NCBI GenBank assembly: GCA_913060655.1
Contig: CAJXTG010000012.1
Coordinates: forward strand, 1 to 43,185
From: an uncultured Nitriliruptoraceae bacterium
GTDB lineage: Bacteria; Actinomycetota; Nitriliruptoria; Nitriliruptorales; Nitriliruptoraceae
DNA length: 43,185 nucleotides
Direction of reading: 5' to 3'
The position numbers were made by a program, and so were the translations under genes. Positions 8,668 to 16,725 of the stretch are shown piece after piece (position 1 is the first letter of the stretch; each line of letters opens with the position of its first letter). Under the pieces are notes generated by a model, which had not been told where the DNA came from, searched no databases, and saw only the letters and a program-made list of their open reading frames with translations.

Positions 8668-9714
8668 GTGAGGGTCGTCACGTCGGGCGCGCGCACGGGC
8701 GTGCGAGGAGCCGTGCTGCGCACGCTCCTGGCCGTCGCGCTGCTCGCCCCCGCCGCCCTCGCCCCTGCACCCGCCGCCGCACAGGTGCCCGGCCTCGACG
8801 ACGCCCGCGAGCGGGCCGAGGGGCTCGAGACCGACCTCGACGTCGCCGCCGCCCGCTACGAGGAGCTGTGGGCCGCCGTCGAGGAGGCCACCTTCGCCCT
8901 CGAGGAGCTGGAGCGGCGCGCCGGCGAGCTCGAGGGTGAGCTCGCCGAGACGGACCGTCGTCTCGCCGAGCGGGCCCGCGAGCTGTTCATGCGCGGCACG
9001 TCCAACGCGTTCGAGCTGCTGCTCGGGGAGGGCGGCCCCGCCGCCGCGATCGAGCGGGCCGGGCTCGCGTCCGTGCTGCAGCAGCGGGACACGGCGCTGC
9101 TGGAGGAGGCCCGCGCCGCCCGGCTGGCCCTCGACCAGACGGTCGCGCTCGTCGAGCTGCAGCGCGCCGAGCTCGCCGACCTCGAGGCGGAGGCGCAGGA
9201 GGCCCGCGACGCCGTCGCCCGCGAGCTCGAGGTCGCCCAGCGGGAGGTGCGCAGCCTCGAGGCGCTCGCCGCACGGCAGCGGCTCATCGAGAACGCCCGC
9301 CAGTCCGGCATCTACTCGTGCATCATGGACCGCCGGCTCGTGTCGTTCCGCGACACGTGGGGCGCACCGCGCTCCGGCGGCCGGCGCCACCAGGGCACCG
9401 ACGTGATGGCCCCGTTCAACGTGCCCGTCTACGCGTTCACGTCCGGCGTGATCGTCCGCCGCTCCTACAGCCGCCTCGGAGGCATCGGCCTCTACCTGCG
9501 CGGCGACGACGGCGCGACCTACTACTACGCGCACCTCAACGGGTACGCGCCGAAGGGGACGGTCGGACGGCGGGTCGTCGCCGGCGAGCACATCGCCTAC
9601 AACGGCTACACCGGCAACGCGTCGCGCTACGCGCCCCACATCCACTTCGAGCGCAACCCTGCGGGCAGGGCGAAGCAGAACCCCTACCCGTACCTGTTCG
9701 CGGCCTGCCGCTGA
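8668..9714 (+). CDS. Secreted M23 metallopeptidase with coiled-coil domain
   Basis: A 348-residue exported protein resembling EnvC/NlpD-type factors. A signal peptide runs to about residue 37 (LLAVALLAPAALAPAPAAAQ). A long charged coiled coil covers about 45-215, rich in Glu, Ala, Leu and Arg. The C-terminal LytM/M23 domain carries the zinc ligands in HQGTD and HIHFE. It would cleave, or activate cleavage of, peptidoglycan cross-bridges outside the membrane. The second zinc motif is intact, so it may be catalytic rather than a pseudo-enzyme. The GTG start at 8668 is preceded by GGGGAG; a longer in-frame start at 8215 would lie inside the upstream gene. The final residues, AACR, end just after the domain. 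Confidence 0.9.
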   Translation: MRVVTSGARTGVRGAVLRTLLAVALLAPAALAPAPAAAQVPGLDDARERAEGLETDLDVAAARYEELWAAVEEATFALEELERRAGELEGELAETDRRLAERARELFMRGTSNAFELLLGEGGPAAAIERAGLASVLQQRDTALLEEARAARLALDQTVALVELQRAELADLEAEAQEARDAVARELEVAQREVRSLEALAARQRLIENARQSGIYSCIMDRRLVSFRDTWGAPRSGGRRHQGTDVMAPFNVPVYAFTSGVIVRRSYSRLGGIGLYLRGDDGATYYYAHLNGYAPKGTVGRRVVAGEHIAYNGYTGNASRYAPHIHFERNPAGRAKQNPYPYLFAACR

Positions 9715-9753
9715 CCCTGCGGCCACCGCACGACGGACGTCCCGAGGTCACCC

Positions 9754-10197
9754 ATGCGTGTCGCCCTCCTCGCAGGCATCGCCGCCGGCACCCTCATCGC
9801 CCTCCAGACGGCGATCATCAGCGCGTTCGGTGAGCGGCTGCCCGCGTTCGTGCTCGCCACCTGGGTGCACGTCGGCGGGCTCGTGTTCGCGCTCGGCGCC
9901 GTCGCCCTGACCCGCACGGACCTGCAGTTCGCCGCCGTCCGGGCCGCCCCGTGGGGGCTGCTCGCCGGCGTCGCCGGGGTCCTGCTGATCACCGGCATCG
10001 CCGTCGCCGTCGGTGGGCTCGGGCTCGCCTCCACCCTCGCGCTCGTCACCGCCGTCCAGCTGCTCGTCGGGTTCGGGCTGGAGACGACCGGCATCGTCGG
10101 GCGGGCCGTCGCGCTCGACCCGGTGCGCATCATCGGGGCGACGCTCATCGTCGTCGGCGTGTACGTCGTCGTCGGCCGGGGACCTGCCGCCGCCTGA
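9754..10197 (+). CDS. DMT-superfamily small transporter (DUF606/YdcZ-like)
   Basis: A 147-residue membrane protein with about five hydrophobic helices and few charges, starting [21 protein letters not shown]. Length and pattern match the DUF606 (YdcZ) branch of the drug/metabolite transporter superfamily, which often works as dimers or paired half-transporters; the substrate is unknown. The ATG has GAGG about six bases upstream. It lies 39 bases after the M23 peptidase gene and 7 bases before the DUF1996 lipoprotein gene, so the four genes could share a transcript. No partner half-transporter is adjacent. Confidence 0.7.
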   Translation: MRVALLAGIAAGTLIALQTAIISAFGERLPAFVLATWVHVGGLVFALGAVALTRTDLQFAAVRAAPWGLLAGVAGVLLITGIAVAVGGLGLASTLALVTAVQLLVGFGLETTGIVGRAVALDPVRIIGATLIVVGVYVVVGRGPAAA

Positions 10198-10204
10198 CGG
10201 CGCC

Positions 10205-11395
10205 GTGACGACGCGATACCGTCGGGCTGCCGACAGAGGAGCTCGTATCCGCCGGTCCGCAGGGAGGTGGCTCGCCGCCGCACTCGCTGCGCTGATGTTC
10301 GGTGCGTGTGCCGCGGCCGACGAGCCGGGTGAGCCGTCCGCCGACGGGTCGGCGGCCGGCCACGGTCCGTCGCATGGCATGGCCGGCTCCGAGGGGTCGG
10401 CGGATGCCGAGGGCCTCCGAGAGCGCATCACGCTGAACGCCGTCGACTGGTCGTCGGAGGACGGTGCGCCTCCGCCCCCGCTCGTGCCGGAGCGCGAGGC
10501 GGCGGGGGACCGCGAGGACGGCAGTGGCGCGTTCCGCACGCACTGCCTCGAGTCTCACCTGCTGGCCGACGACCCGCTCGTGTGGCCCGACGAGCCCGGC
10601 CGGTCCCATCTCCACGTGTTCTTCGGCAACCCCGACGTCGAGGCAACCACGACGGTCGCGTCGCTCGCGGAGGCGGACACGACGACGTGCGACGGGGTGA
10701 CCCTCAACCGCTCCGGCTACTGGGTGCCGGCACTGCTCGGCGCAGACGGTGAGCGCATCCGATTCATCGACCCGCTCTTCTACTACAAGACGGGCTACCA
10801 CGTCCCGGCCGACACGGTCCGCCCGCCGCCGGCCGGGCTGACGATCATTGCCGGCGACGCGATGGCCGACGCACCGCAGGACGTCGAGGTCGCGAAGTTC
10901 CGCTGCCTCAGCTGGGAGGCGCCGGAGCCCCAGTTCAGCACCGGCGACCCGCTCGACCATGTGCCCGTCATCCCCGACTGCGAGCAGGGCGACATCGTCG
11001 AGATGCGGCTCGTGTTCCCCCAGTGCTGGGACGGTGAGCGCCTCACCGCCCACGACCATGCGAGCCACATGGCGTACCCGACCTCCGCGACTGCGCCGGA
11101 CGTCGGCACCGGGTCCTGCCCGCCGTCGCACCCGGTGGCGATCCCCGAGATCTCCTACAACTTCGGGGTGCGGGTCACCGAGGAGACCGGCCCGTCGACG
11201 GCATGGCGGTTCGTCACCGACCCTCCGGACGCGGAGCACGGCGGCATCTCCTTCCATGGCGACTGGATGAACGGTTGGGATGCGGACGTCATGGACACGA
11301 TCGTGCGCAACTGTCTCAACGAGGCCCGCGAGTGCATGGTCGGCCTGCTTGGGGACGGGACGCAGCTCCGACCCGTCCCGCTCGAGGGCGAGTGA
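10205..11395 (+). CDS. DUF1996 lipoprotein
   Basis: A 396-residue secreted protein. A basic N-region and hydrophobic core (WLAAALAALMFGAC) end in a lipobox-like cysteine, so it is probably a lipoprotein. The body matches DUF1996: a Cys-Ser-His segment (CLESHLLADDPLV), the strongly conserved SHLHVFFGN, a YWVPALL strand, and the terminal FHGDWMNGWD with a following NC. DUF1996 is known from fungal secreted proteins and actinobacteria; its function is not established, though the conserved His/Asp set suggests metal or carbohydrate binding. A low-complexity linker separates the anchor from the domain. The GTG start follows the transporter stop by seven bases and has no good ribosome site. Third positions are slightly less uniformly G/C than in neighbours, a weak hint of later acquisition. 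Confidence 0.82.
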   Translation: MTTRYRRAADRGARIRRSAGRWLAAALAALMFGACAAADEPGEPSADGSAAGHGPSHGMAGSEGSADAEGLRERITLNAVDWSSEDGAPPPPLVPEREAAGDREDGSGAFRTHCLESHLLADDPLVWPDEPGRSHLHVFFGNPDVEATTTVASLAEADTTTCDGVTLNRSGYWVPALLGADGERIRFIDPLFYYKTGYHVPADTVRPPPAGLTIIAGDAMADAPQDVEVAKFRCLSWEAPEPQFSTGDPLDHVPVIPDCEQGDIVEMRLVFPQCWDGERLTAHDHASHMAYPTSATAPDVGTGSCPPSHPVAIPEISYNFGVRVTEETGPSTAWRFVTDPPDAEHGGISFHGDWMNGWDADVMDTIVRNCLNEARECMVGLLGDGTQLRPVPLEGE

Positions 11396-12747
11396 GCACT
11401 CGGACGGCCGTCGCCCGTGCGCTCGCTGCTGGCACGTTCCTCGTCGCCGCCGGCTGTGCCAGCGCGGACGTCGCGTCGGAGGCCGCGTCAGGGGCCACGT
11501 CGGGGATCACGTCGGAGGACGGCAGGCCGGCGCCCCTCAGCTGGCGCGGTTACGAGCGGTTCCCGTCGCTGTACTTCGCCGCCGAGCCGAGTGGCCCGTT
11601 CAGCGCCGAGCAGCTGCGCCGCATCGCGCGCTTCGAGCTGGCCATCATCGAGTTTCGCATGGGTCAGTTCGCCGACGAGTTCGACGGTGGCCGGTGGGCC
11701 GGCGGCGACCTGCAGGGGCTGATGAACGCGCAGGTCGAGCGCATCAAGGCCGTCGCCGGGCCCGACATGCCGGTGCTGACGTACCTGAACGCGAAGTGGG
11801 CGGGCACGATGTTCGCCCACCAGCGACGCATCCTGGCCGACCAGGACCTGTTCCTGCCCGACCCGCGGCACTGCGAGGGCTTCATCGAGTACCCGCTGGA
11901 CGTCGGTGAGACCGGCCTGACCTCGCCGCTCGACCGCTGCCGCTGGGACTTCCGCCGCGCCGACACCCGCGCCGCCTTCGTCGAGATGGTCGAGCGAGCC
12001 GCGGCCGGCCCCGCGGACGGGATCTTCCTCGACAACGGCCACTCCGTCGCCTGCGACGGCGAGGGTGAGCTGAGCCGACTGTCCAGCGCCGAGCGGGAGT
12101 CGTTCATGCGCGGTCAGCACGTGGCCTACCGGGAGGCGTTCACGACGCTGAGGCGGCTCGGACGGCGGCCGGTGCTGTCGACGACGGTCGGCTTCGCCCG
12201 CTACGGCGCGCAGGTCCCGTTCGAGGATGCGTGCCCGCTACCTGAGGAGGACCTGCTGGCGGAGCTCGACGGGGTCCCGTTCACCCGCAACAACGAGTTC
12301 TGGATGTGGAACCTCGGCGAGCTGGCATCGACGCAGATGCTCAACACGCTCGAGGAGTCCCGCCGTGGCGTCCCCATCATCGTGCACGTGCCGTACTTCC
12401 CCGAGGACGACGGTTGCCTCGAGGGCTGCTTCGGCGTCGACGGGCAGCGGGTGCGGTTCACCGAGCAGGAGTTCCTCGAGTTCACTGCCGCGGCCTTCCT
12501 CGTCGTCATGTCACCCGGCAGCTACTTCGGCTTCTCCGACATGCAGGCGGAGCCGGAGGGGGGCGGCTGGTTCGACGAGAGCTGGGATTTCCACCCGCTC
12601 TACGACGCGATCGTGACCGGCGCGCCCGTCGGGCCGGTCCGCGTCTCCGAGGACGGCATGCGGTTCGCCCGCACGTTCGAGCGGGGCATGGTGACGGTGG
12701 ACGTCGGGAGGGGGACCGCGGAGCTTGACCTCTCCGGCGACCCCTGA
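11392..12747 (+). CDS. Lipoprotein with TIM-barrel glycosidase-like domain (GHL15-like)
   Basis: A 451-residue lipoprotein. GTFLVAAGCAS gives a clear lipobox, followed by an Ala/Ser/Thr linker. The body reads as a putative glycosidase-type barrel: a strand-acid motif FELAIIEFRMG, VLTYLNAKW, DGIFLDNGHSVACDG (acidic residue at the end of a strand, as in putative glycoside hydrolases of the GHL15 kind), VLSTTVGF, TRNNEFWMWNLGE, then VVMSPGSYFGFSD. Several cysteines suggest disulfides outside the membrane. The GTG start overlaps the DUF1996 stop (GTGA), showing tight coupling. A role in cutting or binding an extracellular glycan is inferred; the family placement is from memory of motif patterns and no activity is claimed. 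Confidence 0.68.
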   Translation: MSTRTAVARALAAGTFLVAAGCASADVASEAASGATSGITSEDGRPAPLSWRGYERFPSLYFAAEPSGPFSAEQLRRIARFELAIIEFRMGQFADEFDGGRWAGGDLQGLMNAQVERIKAVAGPDMPVLTYLNAKWAGTMFAHQRRILADQDLFLPDPRHCEGFIEYPLDVGETGLTSPLDRCRWDFRRADTRAAFVEMVERAAAGPADGIFLDNGHSVACDGEGELSRLSSAERESFMRGQHVAYREAFTTLRRLGRRPVLSTTVGFARYGAQVPFEDACPLPEEDLLAELDGVPFTRNNEFWMWNLGELASTQMLNTLEESRRGVPIIVHVPYFPEDDGCLEGCFGVDGQRVRFTEQEFLEFTAAAFLVVMSPGSYFGFSDMQAEPEGGGWFDESWDFHPLYDAIVTGAPVGPVRVSEDGMRFARTFERGMVTVDVGRGTAELDLSGDP

Positions 12748-12760
12748 GGGGTATCGCGGC

Positions 12761-14098
12761 TCAGCCGAGGAGCGCGTCGACCTCGGGGCCCCAGTCGTCG
12801 CGATCGACCGCGGCGGCCAGGTCGGTCAGGAAGCGGGCGGCGTCCGCCCCGTCGACCAGCCGGTGGTCGTAGGTCAGGCACAGGTAGGTGCGGTGGCGCA
12901 CCGCGATCCGGTCGGTGCCGTCCTCGGCGGTGACGACGACAGGGCGCTTCTCGATCGCCGGGGTCGCGAGGATGCCGACCTCCGGCGGGTTGAGGATCGG
13001 CGTGTCGAACAGCGACCCGCGCGACCCCGTGTTGGTGATCGTGAACGTGCCGCCGGTGAGGTCGTCAGGACCGATGCGGCGGGTGCGGGCCCGCTCGGCG
13101 AGGTCCGCGATGCGCAGCTGCAGCGTGACCGGCCCCAGCGTGTGCGCGTCCCGGATGACGGGCACGATCAGGCCGGTCGGTGCGTCGACCGCGATGCCGA
13201 GGTTCACGCCGCCGTGCAGCGTCCGCTCGCCGGCGTCGACGTCGATGGACGCGTTGAGCAGCGGGTGGGCGGCGAGGGTGCGTGCCGTCGCGTGCGCGAG
13301 GAACGCGAGGGGGGAGAGCGACACGCCGTGCCGGGCGCGTGCCGCATCCCGCACGCGGGCCCGCAGCGCCATGATGCGGGACACGTCCGCCTCGACCGCC
13401 GACGTCAGCTGTGCGGTCGTCCGCAGGCTGTCGTGCATGCGCCGCGCGATCACCGTGCGCGTGCGGGACAGCGGTTCGGTCCGGCTGGCCCCGTCCCACG
13501 TCGCGGTCGGTGCGACGGCCGCGGGCCGGGTGCCGTTGGCCGGGGTGCGCCGGCCGGCGGCCGCCCGCACGTCGTCGGCGGTGAGGCGCCCATCCGTCCC
13601 CGTCCCGGTGAGCGCCGCCGGGTCGAGGCCGTGCTCGCGCAGCAGCCGGCGCACCAGCGGCGACAGCCGTCGCCGGCGTGCGGCCGGGTCGAGCACCGTC
13701 GTCGCGGCGGGCGCCGTGGGTGCGGCTGCGGGCGCTGCGGGTGCAGGCGCGGCTGCGGGTGCTGCTGCGGTCGCTGCGGCTGCGGGTGGTGCCGCGTCGG
13801 CCGGTGCAGCGGTCGCGGCAGCCGGAGCCGCAGATCCGGCGTCCGCCGGTGCGTCGGCGTCGGCCGGCTCGAGCTCCAGCAGCACCGCCCCGACGGCGAC
13901 CTCCGCCCCGACGTCAGCGACCAGCCGGATGACGGTTCCCGACCGGGGTGCGGGCACCTCCGTGTCGACCTTGTCGGTCGACACCTCCGCGACGGCCTGC
14001 CCCTCGGTGACGTGGTCGCCGACGGCGACGAGCCAGCCGATCAGCGTGCCACCCTCGACGGACTCGCCGAGCTCGGGGAGGGGGACCGGGACCGTCAT
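12761..14098 (-). CDS. Dihydrolipoamide acyltransferase (E2 of a 2-oxo acid dehydrogenase complex)
   Basis: A 445-residue E2 with standard domain order. The lipoyl domain spans residues 1-75, with the lipoylated lysine at 43 (STDKVDTEV). A long Ala/Pro linker (about 80-135) precedes the peripheral-subunit binding domain (LSPLVRRLLREHGLDPAAL, about 143-180). The acyltransferase core follows from about 215, with the catalytic HxxxDG as HRLVDGAD near the end. It carries an acyl group from E1 to CoA in pyruvate, 2-oxoglutarate or branched-chain complexes; the substrate cannot be told here. Unusually, no E1 or E3 gene is nearby. It starts eight bases after the PEP carboxykinase stop, so the two are probably cotranscribed. 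Confidence 0.92.
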   Translation of the reverse strand: MTVPVPLPELGESVEGGTLIGWLVAVGDHVTEGQAVAEVSTDKVDTEVPAPRSGTVIRLVADVGAEVAVGAVLLELEPADADAPADAGSAAPAAATAAPADAAPPAAAATAAAPAAAPAPAAPAAAPTAPAATTVLDPAARRRRLSPLVRRLLREHGLDPAALTGTGTDGRLTADDVRAAAGRRTPANGTRPAAVAPTATWDGASRTEPLSRTRTVIARRMHDSLRTTAQLTSAVEADVSRIMALRARVRDAARARHGVSLSPLAFLAHATARTLAAHPLLNASIDVDAGERTLHGGVNLGIAVDAPTGLIVPVIRDAHTLGPVTLQLRIADLAERARTRRIGPDDLTGGTFTITNTGSRGSLFDTPILNPPEVGILATPAIEKRPVVVTAEDGTDRIAVRHRTYLCLTYDHRLVDGADAARFLTDLAAAVDRDDWGPEVDALLG

Positions 14099-14105
14099 CG
14101 TCGGT

Positions 14106-15647
14106 TCAGCCGTCCGCCGCCGCGGCGACCCGCGGGTCGAGCCGGTCGAAGCCGGCGAGGTAGGCCCGTCGGGCCCGCTTGAGCGCGTCCACGGTGTCCG
14201 CGTACTCCTCCTGCCGGCCCTGCCGCGCGTAGAGGCGGGAGGGCTGCAGCAGCTCGACGTCGTCGATGCCGGGGCACGACACCGCGACCTCGTAGCCGAA
14301 GTCCGGGTCGGTCTCCCACACGATGGTGCCGTCGATGATGCCGTCCTGCACGGCCGCCGAGGTCGCGATCGTCACGTTCTTCGACCGCTCGTCACCCTCC
14401 GGCCCGCCGATCCGGCCGGTGTTGAGCAGGTAGACCTCGAGGTCGCACGTCTCGAGCAGCTCGAGGAACCGGTTGCCCATCGAGGACTCCTCCTCGAACC
14501 AGAACGGGTTCGTCCCCGGCACGCGCAGCTTCTTGCCGGCCTCGTGCGCGCCGCCGGCGCTGGTCCCCTCGGTCTCACCGAGCATGAAGTACGTCGCGGC
14601 CTGCTCCGGCGTGAGCCGGGCGACCGCGGGGATCAGGTCGGCGTTGCGGTTGAGGATGAACAGGTACGACGCGCGGGGCAGGTCGCGCGGGTCACGGTGG
14701 CGGATGTTCGCCAGCGGGAACGTGACCCGCCCGTTCGCCGTGTACGAGTCGTCGAAGAAGTCGACCTTCCCCGTCGCCGCGTCGACGGCGACGGACTCGA
14801 GCCACGCGTCCGGCCGGGTCGCGCCGGCGTGGATCGTCGGCTCGTCGTCGGGGTCGAGGCCGTAGGACTTCGCGAAGCACCCGTTCTCGGTCGTGTGGAC
14901 GGTCCCGTCCGGCATCAGCGCGATGAAGTCGTCCTGCACCGGCAGCGAGCCGCGGACGTCACGGAACGTCGTCGTCGTCTTCCCCGTGCCCGACAGGCCG
15001 ATGATCAGCGCGAGCCGCTCCTCACCGTCGGGCGTCGCGTCGGCGGGGAACGTCTTCGCGCCGGAGTGCATCGCGAGGCCGCCACGCTCGTGCACCAGGC
15101 GGTTCCACATGCGCAGGCCGCCCATCTTCGACTCGCCGAAGTAGTCGGAGCCCATCACGCGCGTCGTCCACGTGTCGAGGTCGACGAGGATGAGGCACTC
15201 CTCGTGATGCTCGGGGATGCGCAGCCCCGGCGTGTAGATGATGGTGAACTCCGGCGTCCACGCGTCGTCCGGCGGGAAGTACAGCTGCTGCTGCATCGCG
15301 ACGACGTTCGCGTTGCGCTGCTCCATGTACAGGCGCGCGCCGGTGCGGAACGCCGGGTCGGGGCCGATGTAGCCGCGCAGCTCGACCATGTCCTGCTCGG
15401 CGATGTACGCGTCCTGCTTCGCGGCGTACGCGGCCGCGTCGGCGCGGGACATCACCGGCTTGCCGGTCTCCACGTCGGACACGAAGAACGTCGACGGCGT
15501 GAGGCGGGCGAGGATGCGTGCCGTGTAGTTGAGGTTGCCGAACTCGGTCTCGACGACGTTCGGCATGTGCTCGACGACCCAGGCGCGGAGCTGCTCCTGC
15601 GACGGGTCGACGGTGACGGAACGTGCAGGGGGCAGCGGTGCGGTCAT
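14106..15647 (-). CDS. pckA: ATP-dependent phosphoenolpyruvate carboxykinase
   Basis: This 513-residue enzyme converts oxaloacetate and ATP to PEP, CO2 and ADP, the first committed step of gluconeogenesis. The ATP-type P-loop GLSGTGKTT, the metal/nucleotide motif DDSYTANGRVTFPL, the NRNADLIP strand, and the FMLGETEGTSAG segment identify the ATP form (EC 4.1.1.49) rather than the GTP form common in many actinobacteria. Length is slightly short of E. coli PckA, within family range. The ATG at 15647 has GGAG six bases upstream; a longer frame to 16229 would run through the divergent ABC gene and is rejected. A TAGGGT box at 15740-15745 may be its -10. Confidence 0.96.
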   Translation of the reverse strand: MTAPLPPARSVTVDPSQEQLRAWVVEHMPNVVETEFGNLNYTARILARLTPSTFFVSDVETGKPVMSRADAAAYAAKQDAYIAEQDMVELRGYIGPDPAFRTGARLYMEQRNANVVAMQQQLYFPPDDAWTPEFTIIYTPGLRIPEHHEECLILVDLDTWTTRVMGSDYFGESKMGGLRMWNRLVHERGGLAMHSGAKTFPADATPDGEERLALIIGLSGTGKTTTTFRDVRGSLPVQDDFIALMPDGTVHTTENGCFAKSYGLDPDDEPTIHAGATRPDAWLESVAVDAATGKVDFFDDSYTANGRVTFPLANIRHRDPRDLPRASYLFILNRNADLIPAVARLTPEQAATYFMLGETEGTSAGGAHEAGKKLRVPGTNPFWFEEESSMGNRFLELLETCDLEVYLLNTGRIGGPEGDERSKNVTIATSAAVQDGIIDGTIVWETDPDFGYEVAVSCPGIDDVELLQPSRLYARQGRQEEYADTVDALKRARRAYLAGFDRLDPRVAAAADG

Positions 15648-15739
15648 GGGAGGCTCCGGCGTCGACGCCGATCCCCGTTGACCGGCGTCATGCCCCCAGG
15701 GCCGATCGCCGCAGGGCGCCGTCCCTGACGGGCGCGGCG

Positions 15740-15749
15740 ACCCTAGCAT
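15740..15749. promoter_or_regulatory. Overlapping divergent -10 boxes between pckA and the ABC ATPase
   Basis: The ten bases ACCCTAGCAT contain TAGGGT on the minus strand (15740-15745, towards pckA) and TAGCAT on the plus strand (15744-15749, towards the ABC ATPase). The two would compete for polymerase. A TTGACC at 15678-15683 on the plus strand lies downstream of the plus box and is probably unrelated. This is inferred from hexamer resemblance and position only. Confidence 0.35.
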
Positions 15750-15805
15750 CGGCGCCCGTCCGTCCCGGGCCGCGGACGCCGGACCGTGAACGTGAGGTGC
15801 GACCG

Positions 15806-16636
15806 ATGAGCGGGCAGGACGCGCGCGCCGCCATGCTGCGCGGCGTCGGCGTCCGCATCGACGGGGCGACGCTGCTCGACGACGTCGACCTCGACGTCGT
15901 CCACGGCCGGCACCTCGCGCTGCTCGGACCGAACGGGTCGGGGAAGACGACGCTGCTCGGGGTGCTCGCCGCCCGCCGGTTCCCCACCGCCGGTGCGGCG
16001 ACGGTGCTCGGCGTGCGGTTCGGCCGCGACGACCTGCGGACGGTGCGCACCCGCATCGGGTTCGTGTCCGTCGCCGCCGACGCGCTCGACCGTGCCCGTG
16101 CCCGCGTCGACCATCTCGTCGCCGCGGCGGCGACCGGCACGACGTGGCCCGTCGGCGACCCGTTCGCCACGGGACCGCCCGGCCTCGCCGCGCGGGTCGC
16201 GGGGGCGTTGGAGCGCGTCGGCATCGCACCGCTCGCCGAGCGGCGGCTCGACACGCTCAGCCAGGGCGAGCGACAGCGGGTCCGCATCGCCCGCGCCCTC
16301 AGTCTCGCCCCCGACCTGCTGCTGCTCGACGAGCCGTTCGCCGGGCTGGACCTCGCCGGGCGGGAGCGGCTCGTCGGCGACCTCGACCGGCTCCTCGCCG
16401 AGCCGGACGGTCCGACGGTCGTCCTCGTCACCCACCACCTGGAGGAGCTGCCGACCCGCATCGCCGACGTCGCCCTGCTGCGGGCGGGGCGGCTCGAGGC
16501 CGCCGGCCCGGCGGCGGCGACGCTCACCGACGCGACCGTGTCCGCCACGTTCGGACTGCCCGTGGTCGTGCACTCCGACGGCGGCCGCTTCCACGCCGTC
16601 GCCGCGCCGGGCGTGGGCGACCCGCCGACCCGTTAG
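15806..16636 (+). CDS. ABC transporter ATP-binding protein, stand-alone
   Basis: A 276-residue single ABC ATPase: Walker A GPNGSGKTT, signature LSQGERQRVRIA, Walker B LLLLDEP, and the H-loop VTHHLEELP. It resembles the YlmA/ModF-like group of single-domain ATPases rather than a typical importer subunit. No permease or binding protein gene is adjacent, so its partner, if any, lies elsewhere. The ATG is preceded by GAGG at good spacing; an upstream in-frame start at 15623 runs through the pckA promoter and is rejected. Its stop codon TAG (16634-16636) is part of a TAGCCT box that may drive the thiolase gene. Confidence 0.85.
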   Translation: MSGQDARAAMLRGVGVRIDGATLLDDVDLDVVHGRHLALLGPNGSGKTTLLGVLAARRFPTAGAATVLGVRFGRDDLRTVRTRIGFVSVAADALDRARARVDHLVAAAATGTTWPVGDPFATGPPGLAARVAGALERVGIAPLAERRLDTLSQGERQRVRIARALSLAPDLLLLDEPFAGLDLAGRERLVGDLDRLLAEPDGPTVVLVTHHLEELPTRIADVALLRAGRLEAAGPAAATLTDATVSATFGLPVVVHSDGGRFHAVAAPGVGDPPTR

Positions 16637-16670
16637 CCTGCCGGCCCCGGCCGGACCATCGACGCCGGAG

Positions 16671-16712
16671 GACCGAACGGGCCAGCGGCCCGACCGAGCG
16701 GGCCAGCGGCCC
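16671..16712 (+). repeat. Two-copy 21-base tandem repeat, each unit a hairpin
   Basis: Two head-to-tail 21-base units (16671-16691 and 16692-16712) differ at one base (A or G at position 7). Each contains CGGGCC, an AGC loop and GGCCCG, so the thiolase leader RNA could fold into two successive six-pair hairpins just before the start codon at 16726. Confidence 0.8.
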
Positions 16713-16725
16713 GAGGGGGACAGGG

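Noticed and set aside
15678-15683. TTGACC as a -35 box for the ABC ATPase gene
   Set aside because: No TANNNT lies 16-18 bases downstream; the better -10 candidate is more than 50 bases away.
15806-16636. Molybdate or iron importer assignment for the lone ABC ATPase
   Set aside because: No permease or binding-protein gene is adjacent, and the sequence alone does not show the substrate.
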